A stretch of 6,433 bases of DNA from Verrucomicrobia bacterium UBA3063 (GCA_002366885.1 DFCD01000012.1:1-6433); one strand, 5' to 3'; positions 1 to 5,887 are shown, counted from the first letter of the stretch. Program-made: numbers and translations. The notes: generated from the sequence alone by a model not told the origin.

Positions 1-656
1 TGGATCTTGATGATGGGCTGGATGGCGGAGTGGGCGTGCTCGAGGGCGGCCTTGAAGTCGGCCTCGGGGAGTTCCTTGCCGGCGCCTTCGATCATGAGGA
101 CCTCGTGCTCGGTGCCGACGTAGACGAGGTCGAGATCGCTCTCGGCGAGCTCGGGGTGGGTGGGGTTGACGATGAACTTGCCGCCGACGCGGGCGACGCG
201 GACGCCGGCGATGGGGCCGGCCCAAGGGATATCGGAGACCATCAGGGCGGCGGAGGCGCCGTTGATGGCGAGGATATCGGGATCATTCAGGCCGTCGGTG
301 CTGAGGAGGATGGCGATGACCTGGGTGTCGTAGAAGTAGCCCTTGGGGAAGAGGGGGCGGAGGGGGCGATCGACCATGCGGCAGGTGAGGATTTCCTTTT
401 CGGTCGGGCGGCCTTCGCGGCGGAAATAGCTGCCGGGGATGCGGCCGGCGGCAGCGGCCTTTTCCTTGTATTCGACGGTGAGGGGAAAGAAGTCCTGGCC
501 TTCCTTGACCTTGGTGGCGGAGACGGCGGTGACGAGGATGATGGTTTCGCCCATGGTGACGAGGGCGGCGCCGTCGGCCAGTTTGGCGTACTTGCCGGAT
601 TCAATGTGGAGGTCGCGATCGCCAACGCGGGCGGTGAGGGTGGTGGGTTTGCTCAT
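1..656 (-). CDS. pnp: Polyribonucleotide nucleotidyltransferase (PNPase), N-terminal part, runs off the left edge
   Basis: PNPase is a trimeric 3'-to-5' exoribonuclease that degrades RNA by phosphorolysis, releasing nucleoside diphosphates, and is part of bacterial mRNA turnover. Translating the minus strand from ATG at 656-654 gives 218 uninterrupted codons beginning MSKPTTLTARVG. This is the first RNase PH-like domain: DFFPLTVEYKEK at residues 55-66, AGRIPG at 70-75, YFRR at 77-80 (matching the E. coli FFRR RNA-contact loop in position), then EGRPTEKE and MVDRPLRPLFP up to about residue 104. The segment from about residue 150 (NPT...SDLDLVYVGT...LMIEGAGKELPE) also fits the family. The family is about 700 residues, so roughly two thirds lies outside the window, including the second RNase PH, KH and S1 domains. 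Codons are strongly C-ended, as expected of a highly expressed gene. No Shine-Dalgarno sequence is visible upstream of the start. It lies downstream of rpsO, the usual order, and is probably cotranscribed with it. Confidence 0.97.
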   Translation of the reverse strand, partial: MSKPTTLTARVGDRDLHIESGKYAKLADGAALVTMGETIILVTAVSATKVKEGQDFFPLTVEYKEKAAAAGRIPGSYFRREGRPTEKEILTCRMVDRPLRPLFPKGYFYDTQVIAILLSTDGLNDPDILAINGASAALMVSDIPWAGPIAGVRVARVGGKFIVNPTHPELAESDLDLVYVGTEHEVLMIEGAGKELPEADFKAALEHAHSAIQPIIKI

Positions 657-725
657 AGGATTTGGATGCCGCAGGAAGATCCGCCGCAACGAGGAAAGGT
701 TACGGGCAGGGGAGGGAGAATCCGG

Positions 726-743
726 AGCCGGTCGAAGGCGGCT
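726..743 (-). other. Small stem-loop in the rpsO-pnp spacer
   Basis: AGCCG (726-730) is complementary to CGGCT (739-743), giving a 5-bp GC-rich stem with an 8-nt loop about 70 nt upstream of the pnp start. In E. coli the pnp leader contains an RNase III-cut stem-loop used for PnpA autoregulation; this stem is much shorter and could be chance in GC-rich DNA. No U-tract follows, so it is not a typical intrinsic terminator. Confidence 0.25.
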
Positions 744-780
744 TTCAGAGGACACAGCGAAGGCCGGTGAGCCTGCGGGG

Positions 781-807
781 TGTCATCTGCCCAGCCGTGG
801 GCCGACA
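781..807 (-). other. Two-part stem-loop downstream of rpsO
   Basis: An inner perfect stem GCCCA/TGGGC (789-793 with 798-802) has a GCCG tetraloop on the plus strand and CGGC in the transcript. It is capped outward by TGTC/GACA (781-784 with 804-807), with an asymmetric internal loop of 4 and 1 nt. It lies just past the C-rich segment downstream of rpsO. It could be a 3'-end stabilising or processing hairpin between rpsO and pnp. No run of T follows in the minus-strand direction, which argues against a simple intrinsic terminator. Confidence 0.35.
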
Positions 808-823
808 GAGGGTTCCCTTTTCT

Positions 824-854
824 TGGGGACTTGGGGGTGGGGTGTTGGGGTGGG
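824..854 (-). promoter_or_regulatory. C-rich, G-poor transcript segment after rpsO; G-quadruplex motif on the plus strand
   Basis: The plus strand has five G runs: 825-828, 833-837, 839-842, 847-850 and 852-854, separated by loops of 4, 1, 4 and 1 nt. This satisfies the usual G-quadruplex pattern. The rpsO-pnp transcript reads the complement: about 31 nt, nearly all C and A, with a single G, starting immediately after the rpsO stop. C-rich, G-poor RNA free of ribosomes is the type of segment Rho factor loads on. The element may therefore reduce or time readthrough from rpsO into pnp. The pattern is directly visible; the regulatory role is inference. Confidence 0.45.
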
Positions 855-1118
855 TTATTTCCTCAGGTTGAGTTTCTCAAGAAGGGAGCGATAGCGCTTT
901 GGCTCGGTGCGGTGAAGGTAGTCGAGGAGGCGGCGGCGGCGGCTGACCATGGCGAGGAGGCCGCGGCGGGAGGCGAAGTCCTTGACGGACTTCTGGAGGT
1001 GGGCGGAAAGGTGGTTGATGCGGTCCGTGAGGATGGCGACTTGGACGTCCGAGGAGCCGGTGTCTTTCTCATGCAGGCGGTGGCCGGCGATGATCTTACT
1101 TTTCGTGGCGGTAGGCAT
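855..1118 (-). CDS. rpsO: 30S ribosomal protein S15
   Basis: S15 is a primary binding protein of the small ribosomal subunit; it binds the three-way junction in the central domain of 16S rRNA. The 87-residue product has the full family length (usually 88-89). It shows the signature DTGSSDVQVAILTDRINHL (residues 19-37) and SRRGLL...RRRRLLDYL (50-68). Residues H40, D47 and S50 align with the E. coli RNA-contact residues H41, D48 and S51 (mature numbering). The start ATG is at 1118-1116; the upstream sequence has no Shine-Dalgarno motif. A strong promoter lies so close that the leader should be only about 6-8 nt, too short for the structured autoregulatory leader known from E. coli rpsO. pnp follows 198 bp downstream on the same strand, the widely conserved order. 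Confidence 0.97.
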   Translation of the reverse strand: MPTATKSKIIAGHRLHEKDTGSSDVQVAILTDRINHLSAHLQKSVKDFASRRGLLAMVSRRRRLLDYLHRTEPKRYRSLLEKLNLRK

Positions 1119-1131
1119 AAGGTAAGGGATT

Positions 1132-1159
1132 ATCGTATGAGAAATCGCCTTGAAGTCAA
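1132..1159 (-). promoter_or_regulatory. Sigma70-type promoter for rpsO(-pnp)
   Basis: On the minus strand TTGACT (1159-1154) is followed after 16 nt by TACGAT (1137-1132). This is five of six matches to the -35 consensus and four of six to the -10. Transcription should begin near 1124-1126, leaving only about 6-8 nt before the rpsO ATG at 1118. The -35 box sits at the edge of the AT-rich repeat block. Spacing and match make this the best promoter in the window. Confidence 0.7.
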
Positions 1160-1167
1160 AGCTTTAA

Positions 1168-1196
1168 GAATTTCGAAATTCGAATTGGGAAATTCG
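1168..1196. repeat. AT-rich palindromic and direct repeat block
   Basis: GAATTTCGAAATTC (1168-1181) is a perfect 14-bp palindrome. GAAATTCG occurs at 1175-1182 and again at 1189-1196, a 14-bp period. CGAATT (1181-1186) and AATTCG (1191-1196) form a 6-bp inverted repeat around GGGA. The block is far more AT-rich than its surroundings and lies between the divergent rpsO and the secreted-protein gene. It may be a dispersed intergenic repeat or a regulator-binding region; its copy number elsewhere cannot be seen here. Confidence 0.6.
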
Positions 1197-1206
1197 GAAA
1201 AAGCGA

Positions 1207-1254
1207 AGATCGGAGATCGCAGATGGAAGACGGGGAGGTTCCTGTCTCCGATCT
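1207..1254. repeat. 10-bp inverted repeat in the divergent intergenic region
   Basis: AGATCGGAGA (1207-1216) is the exact reverse complement of TCTCCGATCT (1245-1254), with 28 nt between. A copy-like fragment, GATCGCAGATGG, follows the left arm, so the region looks like degenerate iterations of a GATCGGAGAT-type unit. It lies 26 bp upstream of the start of the secreted-protein gene. It could form a hairpin in that gene's leader, act as an operator, or be part of an intergenic repeat family continuing from the AT-rich block beside it. Confidence 0.5.
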
Positions 1255-1280
1255 CCCAACTCCCATCCCCGGCAAGGCGG

Positions 1281-2282
1281 ATGGCCGGGTGCTGGATGGC
1301 TGTTTTGCTGGTGGCGGTGGGCATGGCCGCGGCGCAAGAGGGGGGATGGAAGGAGGATCTGAAGCGGATGGGGTTTGACGAGGTGCCCATTGGGGAGATG
1401 GAGAAAGGGGAGATTGTGGGGCAGAAATGGATCGTGGGGGGTGCCCGGCCGGGATTTTTGGGGGCGAAGGCGTTTTTCCTTTCCCCGGCAAGTCCGGAAA
1501 AGACGGCGCGGGTGGTTCTGGAGTTTGACCCGACCCGGGGAAAAGACCTGGCGTGGACGGACGAGGGATCGGTGAAGCTGTATCATGCCTTTCAGCGGCC
1601 GGGCGATGCCGGGACCTGGAGCCGTTTCCGTGCGGCCTTGGGCCGTCCGCCCTTCGACCTTTTGTTGCAGGTGGAGGGGCGCAAAGAGGGCAAAATCCAT
1701 CTCCACGCAGAGGAGTTGGCCAAGGTTTCTTCGGGAAAAATCGACGGATGGGTCCGGATTTTGGAGGAAAAAATGCAGACCTACCATCGCGGGGGGTGGA
1801 AGGAGAATGCCGGGGTTCCGTCCGGCCCGGACATGCGTCTGGATTTTGACGAAGAGCTGAGGGATGTGCTTAAGGAAAACGGTCCGGTTCGCGACGAGTT
1901 CCGGAGGGTTTTGACCGCGCTGGCCTACGGCGGGCAGGACAAAAAGGAACCGGTGGAGGTTCGTGACTATTGGCAGTTGATGGAAGTGGACAAGGCACCC
2001 GCGGTTGCCCTCGGGTGTGCCGTGATGAAGCAGGGTGCGGGAGGCCGCTACGAGGTGGCCGACATGCACTACTTTGCCTCCAACGGGTATTATGGGGCCA
2101 TCAGTCTGTATGGGATTTGGCCCTATGGGGACGGCAAGTCGTTGGTCTGCAGGATTGACGCGGTGGAGACGGATCCGGAACAGCTTGCTCAGGCCACCGC
2201 CCGGATGATCGGGGAGGCTCTCTTCATGAAGGAGGTCAAAGCCGGTTGTCAGACGATCCTGAGCCGCCTTAAGGGCTCCTAA
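1281..2282 (+). CDS. Secreted protein of unknown function, first gene of a probable envelope operon
   Basis: I do not recognise the family. The 333-residue product begins with a hydrophobic segment (residues 2-18, MAVLLVAVGMAAA core) ending AAA before Q19, so it is probably exported, with a mature part of about 315 residues. The mature part is soluble-looking: a charged N-terminus (WKEDLKRMGFDEVPIGEMEKGEIVGQKW), a middle region rich in K, E and R, and a C-terminal region with aromatic-rich MHYFASNGYYGAISLYGIWPYG. Only one cysteine pair is likely in the mature protein (in ALGCAV, SLVCR or KAGCQ). The ATG at 1281 is chosen because it opens the signal peptide; an open frame continues upstream to 780 but runs antisense to rpsO. 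ATG at 1296 is an alternative. The n-region has no basic residue from 1281, although two arginines lie immediately upstream, so a non-ATG upstream start is conceivable. No clear ribosome-binding site is present. The barrel, transporter and isomerase genes follow on the same strand. Confidence 0.8.
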   Translation: MAGCWMAVLLVAVGMAAAQEGGWKEDLKRMGFDEVPIGEMEKGEIVGQKWIVGGARPGFLGAKAFFLSPASPEKTARVVLEFDPTRGKDLAWTDEGSVKLYHAFQRPGDAGTWSRFRAALGRPPFDLLLQVEGRKEGKIHLHAEELAKVSSGKIDGWVRILEEKMQTYHRGGWKENAGVPSGPDMRLDFDEELRDVLKENGPVRDEFRRVLTALAYGGQDKKEPVEVRDYWQLMEVDKAPAVALGCAVMKQGAGGRYEVADMHYFASNGYYGAISLYGIWPYGDGKSLVCRIDAVETDPEQLAQATARMIGEALFMKEVKAGCQTILSRLKGS

Positions 2283-2339
2283 CGCATTCTTGGATTTGGC
2301 TTGGATTTTGGGGCTAAGTTCCCTAAGCATAGAGCTCTT

Positions 2340-3338
2340 TTGAGAACAAAAGAAATACATAAAGTATTACTCATAAGCATTTTCAATGCTTTTTGGGTGT
2401 TGCCTTCCTTTGGCCAAGAACCAGGGACTGGGCCGGTAAGCGTGGAAGGCGAAGTGGAGGATCCTTTGGCGCCTGTGCGGGAGCGACTTGGACCGGGGCG
2501 ATCAGCATTGGGTCCAGACCGGAGTTATGCGAAGGAGGAATGGAGCATCGAGATGGGGTTGGACTACGGTTATGTCGGTTCGGCCAGTTTGAAACAGGGG
2601 CTGGGCACCGTGACGGAGCAGGCCGCGGAGATCGGTATTGTGGCCAGCCGGCGGCTGGATGACGGGTTGGTCGGGATCGTGGGTGGTGACTGGCAGACTT
2701 TTTCCTTCGGCTACAATGGCGCAAACATTCCTTTGCCCGACAATCTGACGACCCTGAACGCGATCTTCGGATGTGACATCGAGATCGAACCTTCCGAATG
2801 GTACATGCGGATCCAGCTGGAGCCGGGTGTGTACGGGACCTGGCAGAGTCTGGGCTGGCATCAGGTCAACATCCCCGGGGTGGCGGCGTTCACGAACATC
2901 GTGGATGAGGATTTTCAGTGGTTCATCGCCCTGCGGGCGGACGTCTTCCAGTTTTTTCCGGTCATTCCCATTCCCGGAATCCGCTGGCAGTTCGCCGAAA
3001 ACTGGCTGCTGAACGGAAGCGCCCCCAAGCCAACCATCGACTGGAAAGCCACGGATGATGTGACCGTCTTTGTTGGCGGGGACATCCTCAACGCCAATGT
3101 GCGGCTCGCCGACAGCAATCCGGAAACGCTGGGAAACCGAAGCCTGGCCGGCGCTCTTCTGAATTATTTTGAGGCCCGCGCGGGAGTCGGGGTCAGCTGG
3201 AAAGTTCATCCCAATCTCTCCCTCCAGGCGGAAGGCGGTTCCGTGGTCTGGCGAAACTATGATTTCACCCGCATTAATGATCACGTGAAGAGCACGATGG
3301 CCCCGTATTTCCAGTTGGCCATTCGCGGGCAGTTCTGA
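2340..3338 (+). CDS. Outer-membrane beta-barrel protein, function unknown (possibly DUF6268-like)
   Basis: The product is 332 residues from TTG 2340. A classical signal peptide has basic residues at 2, 4 and 8, a hydrophobic core (VLLISIFNAFWVLP, 9-22) and likely cleavage after SFG at 25. A Pro/Gly-rich linker follows (about 26-60). The rest consists of alternating polar/hydrophobic strands rich in aromatic residues and glycine (WSIEMGLDYGYVGSASL, WYMRIQLEPGVYG, LSLQAEGGSVVW). It ends APYFQLAIRGQF; a terminal phenylalanine on an amphipathic strand is the usual recognition signal for outer-membrane assembly. No in-frame ATG is available at the 5' end. TTG 2301 is an alternative that adds 13 residues. 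The first 20 codons are unusually AT-rich (AGA, ATA, TTA) compared with the rest. The DUF6268 assignment is from memory of similar proteins in Verrucomicrobiota and Bacteroidota and is tentative. The transporter gene begins 8 bp after its stop, so the two are very probably cotranscribed. Confidence 0.82.
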   Translation: MRTKEIHKVLLISIFNAFWVLPSFGQEPGTGPVSVEGEVEDPLAPVRERLGPGRSALGPDRSYAKEEWSIEMGLDYGYVGSASLKQGLGTVTEQAAEIGIVASRRLDDGLVGIVGGDWQTFSFGYNGANIPLPDNLTTLNAIFGCDIEIEPSEWYMRIQLEPGVYGTWQSLGWHQVNIPGVAAFTNIVDEDFQWFIALRADVFQFFPVIPIPGIRWQFAENWLLNGSAPKPTIDWKATDDVTVFVGGDILNANVRLADSNPETLGNRSLAGALLNYFEARAGVGVSWKVHPNLSLQAEGGSVVWRNYDFTRINDHVKSTMAPYFQLAIRGQF

Positions 3339-3346
3339 GCCCGTCG

Positions 3347-4288
3347 ATGCGCTGGCCCGAGCGGGCGGCGAACGCGTTTCCCCTTTGGATCGGGCTGGCG
3401 GCCGTGCTGGCGTGGTTCCGGCCCGACTGGTTTGCCTGGTTCCGGGGCGGTTGGGTGGTCGGGGCGCTGGGAGTGGCGATGCTGGGAATGGGGCTGACCC
3501 TGACGTGGGAAGACCTGTTTCGGGCGGTGCGCATGCCGGGGCAGGTGGTGCTGGGTTTTCTCCTGCAGTACACGGTGATGCCTTTTCTGGGATGGGTGGC
3601 TGCCCGCTGGATGGATCTACCCCCGGCACTGGCGGCAGGAGTGGTTTTGGTGGGATGCTGTCCGGGGGGGACGGCCTCCAACGTGGTGAGTTATCTCGCA
3701 CGGGCCGATGTGCCGCTTTCGGTATTGATGACGGCCGCCTCGACCCTGGCGGCGGCGGTAATGACGCCATGGCTGACGGCATGGCTGGCGGGACGCTATG
3801 TGGAGGTGGATGAATGGGGGCTGGCTTTTTCCACTTTGCAGGTGGTGGTGCTGCCGGTGCTCGCGGGAGTGGTCTTGAGGAGCAGGGCGGGGAACGCAAC
3901 GGAACGCCTGCTGGTCTGGTCTCCGCTGGTGGCGGTGGTCGCGATCGCCATGATTGTCGCGGCGATCCTGGCACAGAACGCCCCGGGGTTACGGGAGGCG
4001 GGGGGGAGGCTGGTGGCCGCGGTGTTGTTGCTCCATGCGGGGGGATTTGCCCTGGGATGGGGTCTCAGCAGGCTGGCCCGGCAGAACGAGAAGACGGCGC
4101 GGACGATTTCCATCGAGGTGGGGATGCAGAATTCGGGTCTGGGAGTGGTGCTGGCCCAACGGCATTTTCCCGACCCGCTGAGCGCGTTGCCGGCAGCCAT
4201 CAGCAGCGTGGTGCATTCCCTGATCGGCAGCCTGTTGGCCGGGCTTTGGCGCTGGCGGGATGGTTGTCTCTCCCGGGGAAGGTTCTAA
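3347..4288 (+). CDS. Bile acid:sodium symporter (BASS/SBF) family transporter
   Basis: This is a 313-residue inner-membrane protein with about nine or ten hydrophobic segments, the expected size and topology for the family. Members move organic anions or other small molecules coupled to sodium; bacterial substrates vary (bile acids, pantoate and others), and none can be assigned here. Family motifs are intact: GMGLTLTWEDL (47-57), Q74 in LLQYTVMPF, GCCPGGTASN (103-112), YLARADVPLSVLMT (116-129) and ISIEVGMQNSGLG (254-266). Using the Neisseria ASBT structure as I recall it, S111, N112, S125, T129 and E257 match sodium site 1, and Q74, E257 and Q261 match site 2, all at a constant offset of 3. 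The conserved end LPAAISSVVHSLIGSLLA (281-298) is present. The start ATG is 8 bp after the barrel gene stop, and the isomerase start is 10 bp after this stop, so the genes are probably translated from one mRNA. Confidence 0.93.
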   Translation: MRWPERAANAFPLWIGLAAVLAWFRPDWFAWFRGGWVVGALGVAMLGMGLTLTWEDLFRAVRMPGQVVLGFLLQYTVMPFLGWVAARWMDLPPALAAGVVLVGCCPGGTASNVVSYLARADVPLSVLMTAASTLAAAVMTPWLTAWLAGRYVEVDEWGLAFSTLQVVVLPVLAGVVLRSRAGNATERLLVWSPLVAVVAIAMIVAAILAQNAPGLREAGGRLVAAVLLLHAGGFALGWGLSRLARQNEKTARTISIEVGMQNSGLGVVLAQRHFPDPLSALPAAISSVVHSLIGSLLAGLWRWRDGCLSRGRF

Positions 4289-4298
4289 CATCCCATCC

Positions 4299-4820
4299 AT
4301 GAGGATCTCCCGCTGGGTGGTCGCATGGATATTGGCCCTGCCGCTTCTCGGCATTGCGGAAGAGGAGATCGCCGATCCCGAGCAGGGAGGGCGAAGGAAC
4401 ATCACGCTGGGGGCGATGTTTCGGGAGGAATTCGCCCAGCAGGAGGGGGCCAAGGAGCTGAAAAACGGCCTCCTCTACCGGGTGGAGGAGACCGGCGCGG
4501 GAAAGACCCCGAAACTGAGCGACCGGGTGAAGGTGTGGTATGAGGGCCGGCGGGTGGACGGGCAGATTTTTGACCAGACGGCGGAAAATGAGAGCCGGGA
4601 GTTTCGCATCAACCGCGACGTGATTCCCGGCTGGCAGGAGGTACTGCCTTTGATGCGGGAGGGAGACAAATGGGAAGTGGTGATTCCCCCCGAGCTTGCC
4701 TACGGGGCGAAGGGACATCCGTTTGGAAAAATCGGGCCCAACGAGACTTTGGTTTTCAAGATCAAGCTGGTTCAGGTGCTGGAGCCACGGGAAAAAATTC
4801 CCGCCCCCGAGTCCCCCTGA
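4299..4820 (+). CDS. Exported FKBP-type peptidyl-prolyl cis-trans isomerase
   Basis: It catalyses cis-trans isomerisation of peptide bonds before proline and usually helps fold exported proteins. The product is 173 residues from ATG 4299. An N-terminal signal peptide (MRISRWVVAWILALPLLGIA, cleavage near 20) indicates periplasmic or membrane-attached location. A short charged stretch (21-55) precedes one FKBP domain (about 56-161). The active-site residues of human FKBP12 all have counterparts: Y81, F91-D92, F102, V108-I109, W112, Y135 and F153. The motif DVIPGWQEVLPLMREGDKWEVVIPPELAYG (107-136) is typical. An in-frame ATG at 4260 would overlap the transporter gene by 29 bp, but 4299 puts the basic residues directly before the hydrophobic core and leaves a 10-bp gap, so it is preferred. 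Coexpression with a barrel protein and a secreted protein would suit a periplasmic folding factor. The stop codon abuts the convergent queA stop, leaving no room for a terminator between them. Confidence 0.94.
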   Translation: MRISRWVVAWILALPLLGIAEEEIADPEQGGRRNITLGAMFREEFAQQEGAKELKNGLLYRVEETGAGKTPKLSDRVKVWYEGRRVDGQIFDQTAENESREFRINRDVIPGWQEVLPLMREGDKWEVVIPPELAYGAKGHPFGKIGPNETLVFKIKLVQVLEPREKIPAPESP

Positions 4821-4823
4821 TCA
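4818..4823. other. Palindromic TGATCA carrying both convergent stop codons
   Basis: TGA at 4818-4820 ends the FKBP gene on the plus strand, and TGA read on the minus strand from 4823-4821 ends queA. The two genes meet with zero intergenic bases inside one 6-bp palindrome. Any terminator for either transcript must lie within the other gene, so the mRNA 3' ends should overlap. Confidence 0.9.
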
Positions 4824-5885
4824 GAGGATCAGCATCGCATCACCGTAGCTGTAGAACCGGTATTTCTCCCGGATGGCGTGCTCATAGGCACGCAGGGCCA
4901 GTTCTGTGCCGGCGAAAGCCGCCACGAGCAGCAGCAGGGTGGAGTGGGGGAGATGAAAATTGGTGAGAAGACCACCGACCCTTTGGAAGCCGTAGGGCGG
5001 GTAAATGTAGACGGAGGTGGTGCCGGTGTGGGGCCGGAGGTGCGGGGCCGATTCCAGGACGCGAGCGGAGGTGGTGCCCACCGCGATGACGCGGCCGGCG
5101 GCGGAGATTTTTTCCTCGAGGCCGGGAGCGATTTCGTAGCGTTCCTCGTGCATGGGGTGATCATGGAAATCGGCGGTTTTGATGGGGCGAAAAGTTCCCA
5201 AGCCAACATGAAGGGTGACAAAGGCGTGGTTGAGTTGGCGCAAAAGTTCCGGTGTGAAATGGAGTCCGGCAGTGGGGGCGGCGACGGAGCCGGGGTTTTT
5301 CGCGTAGATGGTCTGGTAGGAGGCGATGTCCCCGCGATCGAAATCCGGCTGCCCCTGGGATTTTCGGGTTTTGAGAATGTAGGGGGGAAGCGGGGGGCGG
5401 CCGAAGGCATCGAGATCAAGTTTTCCCCCAAGAGATCGCAGGACGAGTTGGCCGCCGGGGATGGTTTTTTCGACGCGGAGGAGGGGGGTTTCGGAGGGAG
5501 GTTCTTCGAGGGGGTCCGGAAAAAGGTCCGTTCCTGGGGCGAGGCGTTTGGCCGGGGTGCCCAGGGCGGTCCACCAGCCGGGGCTGGTTTCCTCGAGAAG
5601 CAAAAGCTCCGTCCGGTTCCGGGAGCAAATCAGGCGGGCGGGGATGACCCTTGAGTCATTCAAAACCAGGAGGTCACGGGGAGAGAGGATGGCGGGCAGA
5701 TCGCGGATTTGGCGGTCTTCCCACCGGCCGGTGTCCCGGTTGACCAGAAGAAGGCGGGCCGAGTCCCTCGGGTTGGCCGGATGTGTGGCAATCAGGTCGG
5801 GAGGAAGAACATAGGAAAGGAGGTCGCCGAGGGGCGAGGGGGAGCTTCCCGTTTGACAGGAGGTTTCGCTTAAGCGATCTTTCAT
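4821..5885 (-). CDS. queA: S-adenosylmethionine:tRNA ribosyltransferase-isomerase
   Basis: QueA transfers and isomerises the ribosyl part of S-adenosylmethionine onto preQ1 at tRNA position 34 to form epoxyqueuosine, the penultimate step of queuosine synthesis, in the cytoplasm. The product is 354 residues, close to the 356 of E. coli. Family motifs in order are LPPDLIATHPANPRDSARLL (27-46), DLLVLNDSRVIPARL (71-85), PLPPYI (165-170), SYQTIYAKNPGSVAAPTAGLHFT (189-211), TLHVGLGTFRPI, MHEERYEI, VGTTSARVLES and the C-terminal GGLLTNFHLPHSTLLLLVAAFAG. The N-terminus is about 18 residues longer than the usual QueA start (which begins near residue 19-22), but no internal ATG, GTG or TTG in frame offers a shorter version. 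A Shine-Dalgarno-like AAGAAGG lies 9 nt upstream, inside the divergent pseudopilin gene. The start codon is only 2 bp from that gene's start, so the queA promoter must lie within pseudopilin coding sequence. No tgt or other queuosine gene is in the window. Confidence 0.96.
   Translation of the reverse strand: MKDRLSETSCQTGSSPSPLGDLLSYVLPPDLIATHPANPRDSARLLLVNRDTGRWEDRQIRDLPAILSPRDLLVLNDSRVIPARLICSRNRTELLLLEETSPGWWTALGTPAKRLAPGTDLFPDPLEEPPSETPLLRVEKTIPGGQLVLRSLGGKLDLDAFGRPPLPPYILKTRKSQGQPDFDRGDIASYQTIYAKNPGSVAAPTAGLHFTPELLRQLNHAFVTLHVGLGTFRPIKTADFHDHPMHEERYEIAPGLEEKISAAGRVIAVGTTSARVLESAPHLRPHTGTTSVYIYPPYGFQRVGGLLTNFHLPHSTLLLLVAAFAGTELALRAYEHAIREKYRFYSYGDAMLIL
5853..5881 (+). promoter_or_regulatory. 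Candidate promoter of the pseudopilin gene within queA
   Basis: A perfect TTGACA (5853-5858) is followed by a 17-nt spacer and GATCTT (5876-5881), which matches the -10 consensus at only three of six positions. Transcription would begin near 5888, the pseudopilin ATG itself, giving a leaderless or nearly leaderless mRNA. The -35 is good; the -10 is weak. The whole element is inside the first 12 codons of queA. Confidence 0.35.
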
Positions 5886-5887
5886 GA

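Noticed and set aside
30..770. Plus-strand open frame of 246 codons over the pnp region
   Set aside because: It is antisense to clear PNPase coding sequence and its product is a low-complexity G/A/D/E-rich chain, a normal by-product of C-ended codons on the other strand.
811..830. GTTCCC/GGGGAC stem after rpsO as an intrinsic terminator
   Set aside because: It needs a G-T pair, is only 6 bp, and has no T run in the minus-strand direction; the C-rich segment is a better explanation for any termination.
780..1280. N-terminal 167-codon extension of the secreted-protein frame
   Set aside because: It runs antisense to rpsO and through the repeat region and is low-complexity; the signal peptide at 1281 marks the likely true start.
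2261..2278. GAGCC/GGCTC hairpin at the end of the secreted-protein gene as a terminator
   Set aside because: The stem is only 5 bp, overlaps the last codons and is not followed by a T run; the next gene follows closely on the same strand.
2289..2308. Direct repeat CTTGGATTT (2289-2297 and 2300-2308)
   Set aside because: Only two 9-bp copies at an 11-bp period, with no promoter or operator context that I could support; likely chance.
1164..2360. Minus-strand open frame of 398 codons opposite the secreted-protein gene
   Set aside because: No domain or signal is recognisable, and the plus-strand frame has the signal peptide, operon context and better codon use.
2502..3974. Minus-strand open frame of 490 codons opposite the barrel and transporter genes
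   Set aside because: Its sequence is P/S/R/A-rich low complexity; the plus strand carries a well-formed barrel protein and a BASS transporter with intact sodium-site residues.
5858..5863. AGGAGG as ribosome-binding site for the pseudopilin
   Set aside because: It is 24 nt before the ATG, and an in-frame TGA at 5885-5887 rules out a closer upstream start.
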